This document shows positions 8,633 to 16,534 of a stretch of 37,203 bases of DNA, one piece after another. The DNA is from Halodesulfovibrio sp. (GTDB taxonomy: Bacteria > Desulfobacterota > Desulfovibrionia > Desulfovibrionales > Desulfovibrionaceae): the NCBI GenBank assembly GCA_003252375.1, contig QKEJ01000168.1, positions 1 through 37,203 on the forward strand, written 5' to 3'. The notes under the pieces are model-generated. The model saw only the letters and a program-made list of their open reading frames with translations, searched no databases and had not been told where the DNA came from. The translations under genes were made by a program, and so were the position numbers. Position 1 is the stretch's first letter. Every line of letters begins with the position of its first letter.

Positions 8633-10093
8633 ATGGCGATTACCATACATGAGGCGGATGTTCTGGTCTGCGGATGCGGGCTGGCGGGCATGCGGGCGGC
8701 CTTGTCGGCTGCCCGTGCGGCAACAGGCGGTCCGGCTCCGGTCGTCGTGCAGTTGGGGTGTTCTTCCGGTCCAACGGGGTCTTCGTTTGCCAATGAGAAC
8801 AATGCACTGGGCATTCTTGCCCCCCAGACGCCCTACCATGCCGAACTGTTGGAGCGGCGCATCGTGGAGATCGCCGGGGTTGCCTATCTGGACCGGGAGC
8901 TGGTGCGTACCCTGCTGGAGGAAGGTCCTGCACGGGTGCGTGACATGGAGATGCTGGATATCACTTTCCGGCCGGAGCGGCATGCTGCCTGCTTTTATCC
9001 GGAAGCGCAGGTGGCCCGCGTTGTGGACGGGCTTGCGGCGATGCATGCCCGGTTCTCCGGCGCGTGTGATGCTGCCGGAGTCCGCCGCCTTGACAACATG
9101 ACCGTTGTCGGAATTCTGCGTGATGCAGCGCAGGATGACCGGGTCTGCGGTGCGGTCGCCGAAGATGCCGCAGGTGAACGGCATGTGTTCGTTGCCCCTG
9201 CCGTGGTGATGGCGCTGGGCGGTCCAGCCCCTCTTTTTGCCCGTCATGTGTCGGGCCGGGCAGCAACCGGTCTCGGATACGGCCTGATGCGCTCCGTGGG
9301 CGTGCATCTGGGGAACACCTCGTTTCTGCAGTTCATGTGGTACGGCGGGGCGCCGCGCCGGTTTGTCTCCGTTGCGCAGGCGTGCGGCACGGGGCGTTGT
9401 GCCGACACACTGGATGCGCCTCTGCTGCAGGCGCGTGCAACCCATTGTCCCTACGCCTGGCATCAGCCGGACAACGCCGTGGATCATGCGTTGCTGGTAT
9501 GTCCGGACCTGCTGGAAGATGGTCAGCTGCACTTGTACGCTCATGCGGGCAACGGCGGGGCGGTGGTGGATGTCCGGGCCCGTACGAATGTTTCCGGGCT
9601 GTTTGCCTGCGGGGAATGCGCCACCGGAATGCACGGGGCCAACCGCATAGGCGGGGCCATGGTCCTTGCCACGCAGGTGTTCGGGCACAGGGCGGGCGAG
9701 GCCGCAGCCGAGCTGTCACAGGGAGGCGGCACGCTTGTGGGCAGGCGGCGGATGATGAAACCGGATGGCCCGTACGGCGAGTGGTGTGACATGATGCGCC
9801 TTGACGGCGGAGTGCCGGATCCCGTGCCGCTTCCTCTTCCGCTTGTCGACACACCGGATTCCGCTGATATTCTTGCGGAGTTGCCCCGTCTGCTGGAGCG
9901 GGCCTGCGTTCCGTCGGGTGGTGGCGGACAGGACGAGGGGGGCTGCGGGAACCCTGCAGCCGAGGGATTGGAAGCGGCTCTGCAGCTGGCCCTGGCCGAA
10001 CAGCCCCTGTCCCCCGTGGGGCGGTTGCAGCTGCTGACGGCGCTGGAGCTCGTGCAGCACCGCTTGCGCGTCCCCGTCGCCTGTCCATCCTGA
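8633..10093 (+). CDS. FAD-dependent oxidoreductase, L-aspartate oxidase / fumarate reductase flavoprotein type
   Basis: A 486-residue flavoprotein. The N-terminal Rossmann motif is DVLVCGCGLAGMRAA (GxGxxG), followed by FANENNALGI, an internal VVMALGG, and the C-terminal FAD signature GLFACGECATGMHGANRIGG, typical of the NadB/SdhA/FrdA superfamily. NadB enzymes (about 530 residues) oxidise aspartate to iminoaspartate for NAD synthesis; SdhA/FrdA convert succinate and fumarate. This protein is shorter and its C-terminal helical domain is reduced, so the substrate is uncertain. No iron-sulfur or cytochrome b subunit, nadA or nadC is adjacent. GGAGGA at 8621-8626 supports ATG 8633. hemW follows after 107 nt with its own promoter. 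Confidence 0.82.
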   Translation: MAITIHEADVLVCGCGLAGMRAALSAARAATGGPAPVVVQLGCSSGPTGSSFANENNALGILAPQTPYHAELLERRIVEIAGVAYLDRELVRTLLEEGPARVRDMEMLDITFRPERHAACFYPEAQVARVVDGLAAMHARFSGACDAAGVRRLDNMTVVGILRDAAQDDRVCGAVAEDAAGERHVFVAPAVVMALGGPAPLFARHVSGRAATGLGYGLMRSVGVHLGNTSFLQFMWYGGAPRRFVSVAQACGTGRCADTLDAPLLQARATHCPYAWHQPDNAVDHALLVCPDLLEDGQLHLYAHAGNGGAVVDVRARTNVSGLFACGECATGMHGANRIGGAMVLATQVFGHRAGEAAAELSQGGGTLVGRRRMMKPDGPYGEWCDMMRLDGGVPDPVPLPLPLVDTPDSADILAELPRLLERACVPSGGGGQDEGGCGNPAAEGLEAALQLALAEQPLSPVGRLQLLTALELVQHRLRVPVACPS

Positions 10094-10165
10094 TGCCGGG
10101 CATCCTTCCCGGGACTGGGGATGTCCGGTCGTGCGAAAAGCCCGTGATTACTGCCGCGCAGCTGC

Positions 10166-10194
10166 TTGACGCTGTGCCCTGCGCCCCCTAGAGT
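10166..10194 (+). promoter_or_regulatory. Promoter placing transcription start at the hemW ATG
   Basis: TTGACG (10166-10171) and TAGAGT (10189-10194) are separated by exactly 17 bp. Initiation 6-8 nt after the -10 box falls at 10200-10202, on the hemW start codon at 10201. See the finding on a leaderless hemW mRNA. Confidence 0.6.
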
Positions 10195-10200
10195 CGCTGC

Positions 10201-11403
10201 ATGCTCCTGTATGTTCACGTCCCCTTCTGCCGCAGAAAATGCGGATACTGCGCGTTCCATTCCGAGGTGCCCAAGGGCGATGCTGTGCAGGTCTACGTTG
10301 ACGGGCTGCTGCGAGAGATCGCCTTGTGGGGGGACCGGCTGGGCAATGCCCCCGTGCGGACCATCTTTTTTGGCGGAGGCACGCCGTCCATGCTGCCCGC
10401 CCGTGCCATTTCGGTCATCATGGATCGCATCCGGAAGGCGTTTGCGCTGGATGGTGCGGCCGAGGTGAGCCTTGAGGCCAACCCCGAGTCCGTGGCCAGC
10501 ATGGACTACATGCAGACCTTGCTGGATTCGGGTGTGAACCGGCTGAGCATGGGGTTCCAGAGCCTCGACCCTGCAACGCTCAAGCTGCTGGGCAGACCGC
10601 ACAGCGTGCGGGATGCCATCCGGACCTTCGAACTGGCCCGCACCATGGGCTTCGCCAATATCAATCTCGACTTCATCTGGGGACTTCCCAACCAGCGTCT
10701 CAAGCTGTGGCTGGACGATCTGCGCGCCATCGTGAAACTGGGCCCCGATCATCTTTCCTGCTACGGGCTGACCGTGGAGGAGTGCACCCCCCTTGAGCAG
10801 GATGTCCTGCAGGGGCGGATACACCTGCCCGACGACGGGGAGCAGGGCAAGATGTTCGTCTACGGAGCGGATTACCTGGAGTCGCAGGGGTACCTGCAAT
10901 ACGAGGTGTCCAACTTTGCGCGCATGGGATTCCAGTGCCGCCACAACCTCGGGTACTGGGAGGGCGAGGACTATCTGGGCCTCGGGCCGGCGGCCGTCTC
11001 CACCCTGTTCGGCAGGCGCTGGACCAATCCGACGGAACTTGCCGAATATACGCGCAGCGTGGATGAACGGACCATAGGACACGAAGGCGAAACCCTCACG
11101 CTCATGGAGCGGGTGCAGGAATTGGTGATGCTGCGTCTCAGGACCACGCGCGGGTTGCGCGTGAAGGCCTATCGTGAGCTGACCGGCAGGGATTTCCTGA
11201 AGGACAACAAGTCCCTCATTCATGCGCTGCACAGGAATCAGCTTGTCCGTATCCGCAACGGTTATCTTAGTCTGACCCGCAACGGACTGCTTGTCTCCAA
11301 CGCCATACTGGAGCGTTTTTTCAGCGAGATGGATGCCCTTGGCATCGGACAGGCGCCGGACGCCGTGGCGGCTGACAGGCCGCCGGAAGGAACCGGAGCA
11401 TGA
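10201..11403 (+). CDS. hemW: Radical SAM heme chaperone HemW
   Basis: A 400-residue member of the HemW/HemN-like family. The cluster motif CRRKCGYCAF (C10, C14, C17) binds the radical-SAM [4Fe-4S] cluster. FFGGGTPSML, SLEANPES and RLSMGFQSLD are the usual SAM-binding strands. HNLGYW (H248) is the heme-binding HNxxYW motif that separates HemW from coproporphyrinogen dehydrogenase HemN. HemW delivers heme to membrane cytochromes and has no CPO activity in characterised cases. An in-frame TAG at 10189 and the need to keep the first beta-strand force the start to ATG 10201. No Shine-Dalgarno sequence lies before it. The last codons overlap the hybrid kinase gene by 4 nt (ATGA), which implies translational coupling. 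Confidence 0.93.
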   Translation: MLLYVHVPFCRRKCGYCAFHSEVPKGDAVQVYVDGLLREIALWGDRLGNAPVRTIFFGGGTPSMLPARAISVIMDRIRKAFALDGAAEVSLEANPESVASMDYMQTLLDSGVNRLSMGFQSLDPATLKLLGRPHSVRDAIRTFELARTMGFANINLDFIWGLPNQRLKLWLDDLRAIVKLGPDHLSCYGLTVEECTPLEQDVLQGRIHLPDDGEQGKMFVYGADYLESQGYLQYEVSNFARMGFQCRHNLGYWEGEDYLGLGPAAVSTLFGRRWTNPTELAEYTRSVDERTIGHEGETLTLMERVQELVMLRLRTTRGLRVKAYRELTGRDFLKDNKSLIHALHRNQLVRIRNGYLSLTRNGLLVSNAILERFFSEMDALGIGQAPDAVAADRPPEGTGA

Positions 11404-13982
11404 ACAGGGAGCGCCTGCAGGGGAGTCCGCTTTCCCAATCCCTTTTTCTGATCATGACATTGGTGCTCTGTGTCGTGATCAGCGTCGTCTATCTGCTGGA
11501 CGACCGTGGGCGTATCCGTGAGACGGCGCACGAGCGTATGCAGAATCACATCTGGATACTCGCGGAGTATGCCGAGCGGCTGTTTGACAGCATTGACGGC
11601 ACGTTCCTGCGTCTTGCGCGCGATATCCAGGAGGCCGATCCGGCACGGATGCCGCGGCAGGAACTGGACAGGCTGGTTCAGACGGCCATGGTCTATCTGC
11701 CGGAGATGGCCAACTGTCTCGTTCTCGATGCCGAGGGGACGGTCCGGTACGTGATGTATCCCGGCAGGTCGGCCGCCATTGCCCAGCAATACAGGACCTT
11801 TTTCGAACGGCACCGGGATCAGTGGGATCAGGTCATCATTACTTCCCAGCCTCCGGTGGGCAACGAACTCGGCTATATGTTCTTCAGCAGACGGTTGCAG
11901 GACCGCAGCGGGGAGTTCAAGGGTATCCTGCTGGCGGCGGTGGCTCCGGAGGCCTACTTCGAGGAGCATCGCCACTATGATCCAGAGTTCATGGATGCCG
12001 TTCTGCTTCTTGATTCACAGAGCAGGGTGATCGCGTCATGGCCCATGTCCCGCATGTTTTCCGGGGATCCGCTCGGCACGGGGGCGCTGGGTACCCTGTT
12101 CAGTCAGGCCAGCCGGATTCCGATTGCCCCCGGCGCAACCGAGACGCTGGAGAACGTCGGCGGAGCCGTCCTGATGCACAGTCTTGCCCGGTATCCTCTG
12201 CGGGTGGCTGTGGGGTATACTTCCAAAAGCCTCTTCGAGGCATGGAGCACGCGACGTAACATTGTGGTGTTCTTTGTGACCATGCTGGGCATCCTGGGCG
12301 TGTGGTCTTTCATTGCCTCCTACGGCCAGCGTCAGATGGTTGCTCGGGCGCGCAGCGTGCTCATGCGCCGGGAGCAGGATTACAGGCAGCTTGCCGAGAA
12401 CTTCCCTGCGGGCATCATCATGCTGTTTGACCGGCACGGGCGCATCACCATCGCCGAGGGGCAGGGGCTGGAGGCGGCGGGACTGCACAGGGTGCAGATG
12501 GAGGGGCACCTGCCGGAGGCGTTTTTTCCCGAGGATGTCGCCTCGGTCTTCGCAGCGCATCACGCCTTTGTGCTGAGCGGCAAGTATACCACCTTCACCC
12601 TGTCCATGCAGGGCCGGATATACCAGGGCCACTCGCTGCCGCTCATGAATGACCGTGGGGACGTGGAATCCGGGATGACCGTGCTCACGGACGTGACCCG
12701 GCGGGAGGAATACGAGACCGTTCTGCGCAGAGCCAAGGACGCCGCGGAACATGCCAGCCAGGTAAAGGGACAGTTCGTTGCCAATATCAGCCATGAACTG
12801 CGCACCCCCATCAGCGGTATCATGGGCATAACGGAGGTGGCGCTCAGTGAAGGGCCGCCCCAGAAATGGCGGCGCCATTTCACGATCATCAAGAATGTTT
12901 CCGACGGTCTGCTGAACGTCATCAACGACGTGCTGGACTTTTCGCGCATTGAGGCCGGCAAGCTATCCCTCGACAACAGACCGTTCAACCTGTTTGATCT
13001 TGTGGGCGGCATTCTGGAGGCCATGCGCCTCAGGGCCTCCCAGAAGGGGCTCGTACTTGATGTCGACTTCGGACATGGGATCGAGCCGTGGCTCAGCGGC
13101 GACCCGGGCAGGCTGCGGCAGGTGTTGGTGAATCTCATCGACAATGCCATCAAGTTCACCGAAGGGGAGGGACGCATCCATGTATCCCTGACCCGCGTGG
13201 GGGCCGTGCGCGAGCGGCAGGGGATTCTCTTTTCGGTAACGGATACCGGGATCGGCATTCCCGAAAACCGTCTTGACGATCTCTTCGACAGTTTCTCGCA
13301 GGTGGATGGTACCCTGACCCGCCAATACGGGGGCAGCGGGCTCGGATTGTCCATATGCAGGCACCTTGTGGAACTCATGGGGGGGAATCTGCGGGTGGAG
13401 AGCACGGTTGGCAAGGGCAGCAAGTTCTACTTTTCCCTGAGTCTGCCCGTTCATGTGCAATCCCTGCAGCCTGGCGGAAAGCATGTGGAGTATCCGGACG
13501 GCCTCGGGTTTGTCGAGCCCGCCGTGCTGTCTGGCGACATGACGGGAGGCGGAGGGGCGGACGGCCCGTTGTCCGGGCTGCGCATCCTGCTGGCTGAAGA
13601 CAACGAATTGAATCAGGAGTTTCTGACCTATTTTCTTGAGGATTTCGGACACGTGGTCACACCGGCACATAACGGGGAAGAGGCGTTGCAGCGCATTGCC
13701 GAGGGCGGTGTGGACATCGTGCTCATGGATGTGCAGATGCCGGTGCTCAGCGGCGTACAGGCAACGCGCATGATCCGCGAAATGCAGGGCGAGGAGCGGC
13801 TCATGCCGGTGGTGGCGCTCACCGCGCATGCCCTGAGCGGCGACCGGGAGCGGTTTCTCAAGGAAGGCATGGACGCCTTTGTGGGCAAGCCCGTGGGCAA
13901 GGATGAGCTCTTTACGTCTCTCCAGCAGGCCTGGCAGATTGCCCGGAGCAGGGGATGGAAGGGCGGTGGGAAGGCAGCCTGA
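11400..13982 (+). CDS. Membrane hybrid sensor histidine kinase (Cache-PAS-HisKA-HATPase-REC)
   Basis: An 860-residue hybrid two-component sensor. A membrane helix (about residues 14-33) is followed by a periplasmic double-Cache-type sensor to about 280, a second helix (VVFFVTMLGILGVWSFI), a PAS domain (about 330-440), HisKA with FVANISHELRTP (phospho-accepting H465), and an ATPase domain with NLIDNAIKF, DTGIGIP and GGSGLGLSI. The C-terminal receiver has LLAEDNELN, phospho-acceptor D777 in LMDVQMP and the KP motif. All catalytic motifs are intact. The ATG overlaps the hemW stop. No cognate output regulator is adjacent; a second sensor kinase lies 97 bp downstream. The ligand of the periplasmic domain is unknown. 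Confidence 0.93.
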   Translation: MNRERLQGSPLSQSLFLIMTLVLCVVISVVYLLDDRGRIRETAHERMQNHIWILAEYAERLFDSIDGTFLRLARDIQEADPARMPRQELDRLVQTAMVYLPEMANCLVLDAEGTVRYVMYPGRSAAIAQQYRTFFERHRDQWDQVIITSQPPVGNELGYMFFSRRLQDRSGEFKGILLAAVAPEAYFEEHRHYDPEFMDAVLLLDSQSRVIASWPMSRMFSGDPLGTGALGTLFSQASRIPIAPGATETLENVGGAVLMHSLARYPLRVAVGYTSKSLFEAWSTRRNIVVFFVTMLGILGVWSFIASYGQRQMVARARSVLMRREQDYRQLAENFPAGIIMLFDRHGRITIAEGQGLEAAGLHRVQMEGHLPEAFFPEDVASVFAAHHAFVLSGKYTTFTLSMQGRIYQGHSLPLMNDRGDVESGMTVLTDVTRREEYETVLRRAKDAAEHASQVKGQFVANISHELRTPISGIMGITEVALSEGPPQKWRRHFTIIKNVSDGLLNVINDVLDFSRIEAGKLSLDNRPFNLFDLVGGILEAMRLRASQKGLVLDVDFGHGIEPWLSGDPGRLRQVLVNLIDNAIKFTEGEGRIHVSLTRVGAVRERQGILFSVTDTGIGIPENRLDDLFDSFSQVDGTLTRQYGGSGLGLSICRHLVELMGGNLRVESTVGKGSKFYFSLSLPVHVQSLQPGGKHVEYPDGLGFVEPAVLSGDMTGGGGADGPLSGLRILLAEDNELNQEFLTYFLEDFGHVVTPAHNGEEALQRIAEGGVDIVLMDVQMPVLSGVQATRMIREMQGEERLMPVVALTAHALSGDRERFLKEGMDAFVGKPVGKDELFTSLQQAWQIARSRGWKGGGKAA

Positions 13983-14079
13983 ATGCCGGGACCATGGAGT
14001 GGCATGTATATATCTCGTGCCGGTTGTATATCTTGCGACGTTCTGTGGTATTGTGGCGTCAACGAACAAGGGGGGACCT

Positions 14080-15189
14080 GTGAGTACGGGATGCGGGGAC
14101 GGAAAGGACATGCGGAAGATCCGCACGCAGCATGCGGTGGTGGCGGGAGTCCTGGACGGGAAGCTGGCCGGCACCGTGCCCCTGCCGTTTGTCGTGCTCA
14201 ATGCCGACCGGAGAATCGTGTTCGCCAATGCCCATGCCGTCACCTTCTTCGGCAGGGAGTCGGCGGAAGCCATGCTGGGCTTCAGGCCCGGTGAGGAAGT
14301 CTACTGCGTGCACGCTCTGGAGGCGTCTGCATGCGGCACGTCTTCCTTTTGCGCACACTGCGGAACCGTGAAGGCGGTTCTGGGCGCACAGCAGACCGGG
14401 ACAGGCGCGGGGGAGAGCAATATCCTGACCAAGCGGCACGGCAGGTTGAACGCTCTGAACCTCAAGGTGCATGCATCGGCCCTCTCGTTGGACGGGGAGA
14501 CCTATACCATTGTCTATCTGCAGGATATTTCCAAGGAGCGGGACCGGGAACTGCTAGAGCAGTTCTTTCTGCACGATGCCCTGAATGCGCTGGGTGGCAT
14601 CCGCGGGGCGGCGCAACTGCTGGGCGAAGGACTGCAGGGAGAGGCCCGTGAACTCAACCGGGTCATGACGGCACGTGCAGGGCAATTGGTGCGGGACGTG
14701 GAGTTTCTGCAGCTGTTCTTTTCCGCCGAAGAGAACACGCTGGAGCTTGAGACTTCGATCTTTGATATCGGAGAGTTCCTGCATTCGCTGCAGTTGTTGT
14801 GCGCTTCGGCATCCTATGCGGAGGACAACCCCCTTGTGGTCGACGAGGGAGAGTCGGGACAGTTGAACACGGACAGGGGGCTTCTGCAGCGGGCCATGGA
14901 GAATCTGGTCAAGAATGCCCTGGAAGCCTCTGCGCCCGAAGATGCCGTGCATATCGGCCATATCCTTCACCATGATGCCGTGCACTTCTACGTGAAGAGC
15001 CGGCCGCTCATTCCCCGTCACGTGCAGGCCCAGCTCTTTCAGCGGACCTTTTCCACCAAGGGACGTGGGCGCGGAATCGGTGCCTACAGCGCCCGCCTGT
15101 TTGTCACCAACTACCTGCGGGGCAGCATTTCCTTTGAATCCACGCCCGAGAGCGGCACGGTTTTCTATGTCCGTATCCCAAGGTCCTGA
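14080..15189 (+). CDS. Soluble PAS sensor kinase with Cys4 motif and atypical kinase core
   Basis: A 369-residue protein starting at GTG 14080, with AAGGGGGG a few bases upstream; ATG 14110 is an alternative. The frame is open further upstream, but that part overlaps the previous gene and lacks a ribosome site. Residues 35-150 form a PAS domain with an unusual cluster, C76, C85, C91 and C94, plus H78 and H93. The dimerisation helix reads EQFFLHDALNALGGI, with H165 as candidate phospho-acceptor rather than the classic SHELRTP. The ATPase part has N-box NLVKNALEAS and a late FSTKGRGRGIGAYSARL. The DxGxG-type G1 box is replaced by VKSRPLIP. No transmembrane helix is present, so it should be a cytoplasmic sensor. 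It may act with the preceding hybrid kinase. The Cys cluster suggests zinc, heme, Fe-S or thiol redox sensing. Confidence 0.8.
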   Translation: MSTGCGDGKDMRKIRTQHAVVAGVLDGKLAGTVPLPFVVLNADRRIVFANAHAVTFFGRESAEAMLGFRPGEEVYCVHALEASACGTSSFCAHCGTVKAVLGAQQTGTGAGESNILTKRHGRLNALNLKVHASALSLDGETYTIVYLQDISKERDRELLEQFFLHDALNALGGIRGAAQLLGEGLQGEARELNRVMTARAGQLVRDVEFLQLFFSAEENTLELETSIFDIGEFLHSLQLLCASASYAEDNPLVVDEGESGQLNTDRGLLQRAMENLVKNALEASAPEDAVHIGHILHHDAVHFYVKSRPLIPRHVQAQLFQRTFSTKGRGRGIGAYSARLFVTNYLRGSISFESTPESGTVFYVRIPRS

Positions 15190-15202
15190 TTCGGCGGTCA
15201 GT

Positions 15203-15232
15203 TTGGCGCATATCTCCACAATTTCCTATTTT
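15203..15232 (+). promoter_or_regulatory. Probable sdaA promoter
   Basis: TTGGCG (15203-15208), an 18-bp spacer, and TATTTT (15227-15232). The predicted start of transcription is near 15239, inside the palindrome at 15237-15256. Confidence 0.45.
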
Positions 15233-15236
15233 TACT

Positions 15237-15256
15237 GATGAATATTGCAATTCATC
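15237..15256. promoter_or_regulatory. Palindrome at the sdaA transcription start, candidate operator
   Basis: Perfect 7-bp arms GATGAAT / ATTCATC flank ATTGCA. It lies just after the predicted -10 box and 33 nt before the sdaA ATG, a position where a bound repressor would block initiation. As RNA it could alternatively form a small hairpin. Confidence 0.4.
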
Positions 15257-15289
15257 TGGCCGTTGCGTATGAACCGGTCAGGAGTATCT

Positions 15290-16534
15290 ATGCTTAGCCT
15301 CAGAGAACTGTATCGTACCGGAGTCGGTCCTTCCTCCAGCCATACCATGGGCCCCCGTGCGGCGGCGGAGCATTTTCTTGCCGCCACGCCCGAGGCCGTG
15401 CGCTATCGTGTGCACCTGTTCGAGAGCCTCGGGGCCACGGGCAAGGGGCATCTGACGGATGCGGCCGTCATCGCCGTGCTGGGCAGTGACCGCACGGACG
15501 TGGTCTGGCGTCCCACAGACAAGCTGCCGGAGCATCCCAATGGCATGGTGTTCGAGTCGCTGGATGCCGAAGGGCAGGTGACCCACTCCGTGACCTACTA
15601 CAGTGTGGGAGGCGGAGCCATCCGCATTGCCGGGACCGCTGTTTCGCCGGCGTCCCGCGTGTACGACCTGCCGGACATGACCAGCATCATGCGATACTGC
15701 GAGGACAAGGGCATTGCCTACTGGGAGTACGTGCAGGCCTGTGAAGGCACGGACATCTGGGATTTTCTGGGTGCGGTCTGGCAGACCATGCAGGCGGCCA
15801 TGCAGCGCGGTCTGGAGACGCAGGGCGTGCTGCCCGGTTCCATCGGTCTGCGCAGGCATGCCTGGAACTACCATCGGCGTACCCGGCTCGCCTCGCTGGA
15901 CATGCAGCAGACCGGCCTGCTAACGGCCTATGCCATGGCTGTTTCCGAGGAAAATGCGGCCGGGGGTGTCGTGGTTACCGCGCCCACGTGCGGCGCCAGC
16001 GGAGTGCTGCCCGCCGTGCTGCGTTATGTTCTGGAGACGCAGCAGCTCGGCGAGCGCGACGTGTTGCGCGCCTTGGCCACTGCGGGGCTGTTCGGTAATA
16101 TCATCAAGCACAACGGGTCCATTTCCGGTGCCGAGGTCGGATGTCAGGGCGAGGTCGGGGCGGCCTGTTCCATGGCCTGTGCGGCGGCCACCCAGCTCAT
16201 GGGCGGTTCGTTGCGGCAGATCGAGTATGCGGCGGAGATGGGGCTTGAGCACCATCTGGGGCTGACCTGTGATCCCGTGGACGGCCTGGTCCAGATTCCG
16301 TGCATTGAACGCAACGCCTGCGCCGCAAACCGCGCAGTGTCCGGAGCCCAGATGGCCATTCTTTCCGATGGCTCGCATCGTATTCCCTTTGACGAGGTGG
16401 TCTCCGTCATGGCCACCACGGGGCACGACCTGCCCAGCCTGTACCGGGAAACCTCAACCGGCGGCTTGGCACGCGCCTACGCGGGACGCCGGGGCAATGT
16501 GGGGCGCGGCCGTTGCGCGGGGTGCGACGGCTGA
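15290..16534 (+). CDS. sdaA: L-serine ammonia-lyase (Fe-S L-serine dehydratase)
   Basis: A 414-residue single-chain enzyme converting L-serine to pyruvate and ammonia with an oxygen-labile [4Fe-4S] cluster. The N-terminus [20 protein letters not shown] is the family signature of the beta domain (substrate phosphate-like site SSSHT). The alpha domain carries [22 protein letters not shown] and [13 protein letters not shown], which supply the cluster cysteines. CAGGAGT (15279-15285) supports ATG 15290; the in-frame ATG at 15245 lacks a ribosome site and would lie only a few bases past the predicted transcription start. It is somewhat shorter than E. coli SdaA (454). Its TGA abuts the stop of the convergent MocR-type gene. 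Confidence 0.95.
   Translation: MLSLRELYRTGVGPSSSHTMGPRAAAEHFLAATPEAVRYRVHLFESLGATGKGHLTDAAVIAVLGSDRTDVVWRPTDKLPEHPNGMVFESLDAEGQVTHSVTYYSVGGGAIRIAGTAVSPASRVYDLPDMTSIMRYCEDKGIAYWEYVQACEGTDIWDFLGAVWQTMQAAMQRGLETQGVLPGSIGLRRHAWNYHRRTRLASLDMQQTGLLTAYAMAVSEENAAGGVVVTAPTCGASGVLPAVLRYVLETQQLGERDVLRALATAGLFGNIIKHNGSISGAEVGCQGEVGAACSMACAAATQLMGGSLRQIEYAAEMGLEHHLGLTCDPVDGLVQIPCIERNACAANRAVSGAQMAILSDGSHRIPFDEVVSVMATTGHDLPSLYRETSTGGLARAYAGRRGNVGRGRCAGCDG

Noticed and set aside
9541-11232. 563-codon minus-strand frame across the flavoprotein and hemW genes
   Set aside because: It crosses two well-supported plus-strand genes and their intergenic gap; no motif, no ribosome site.
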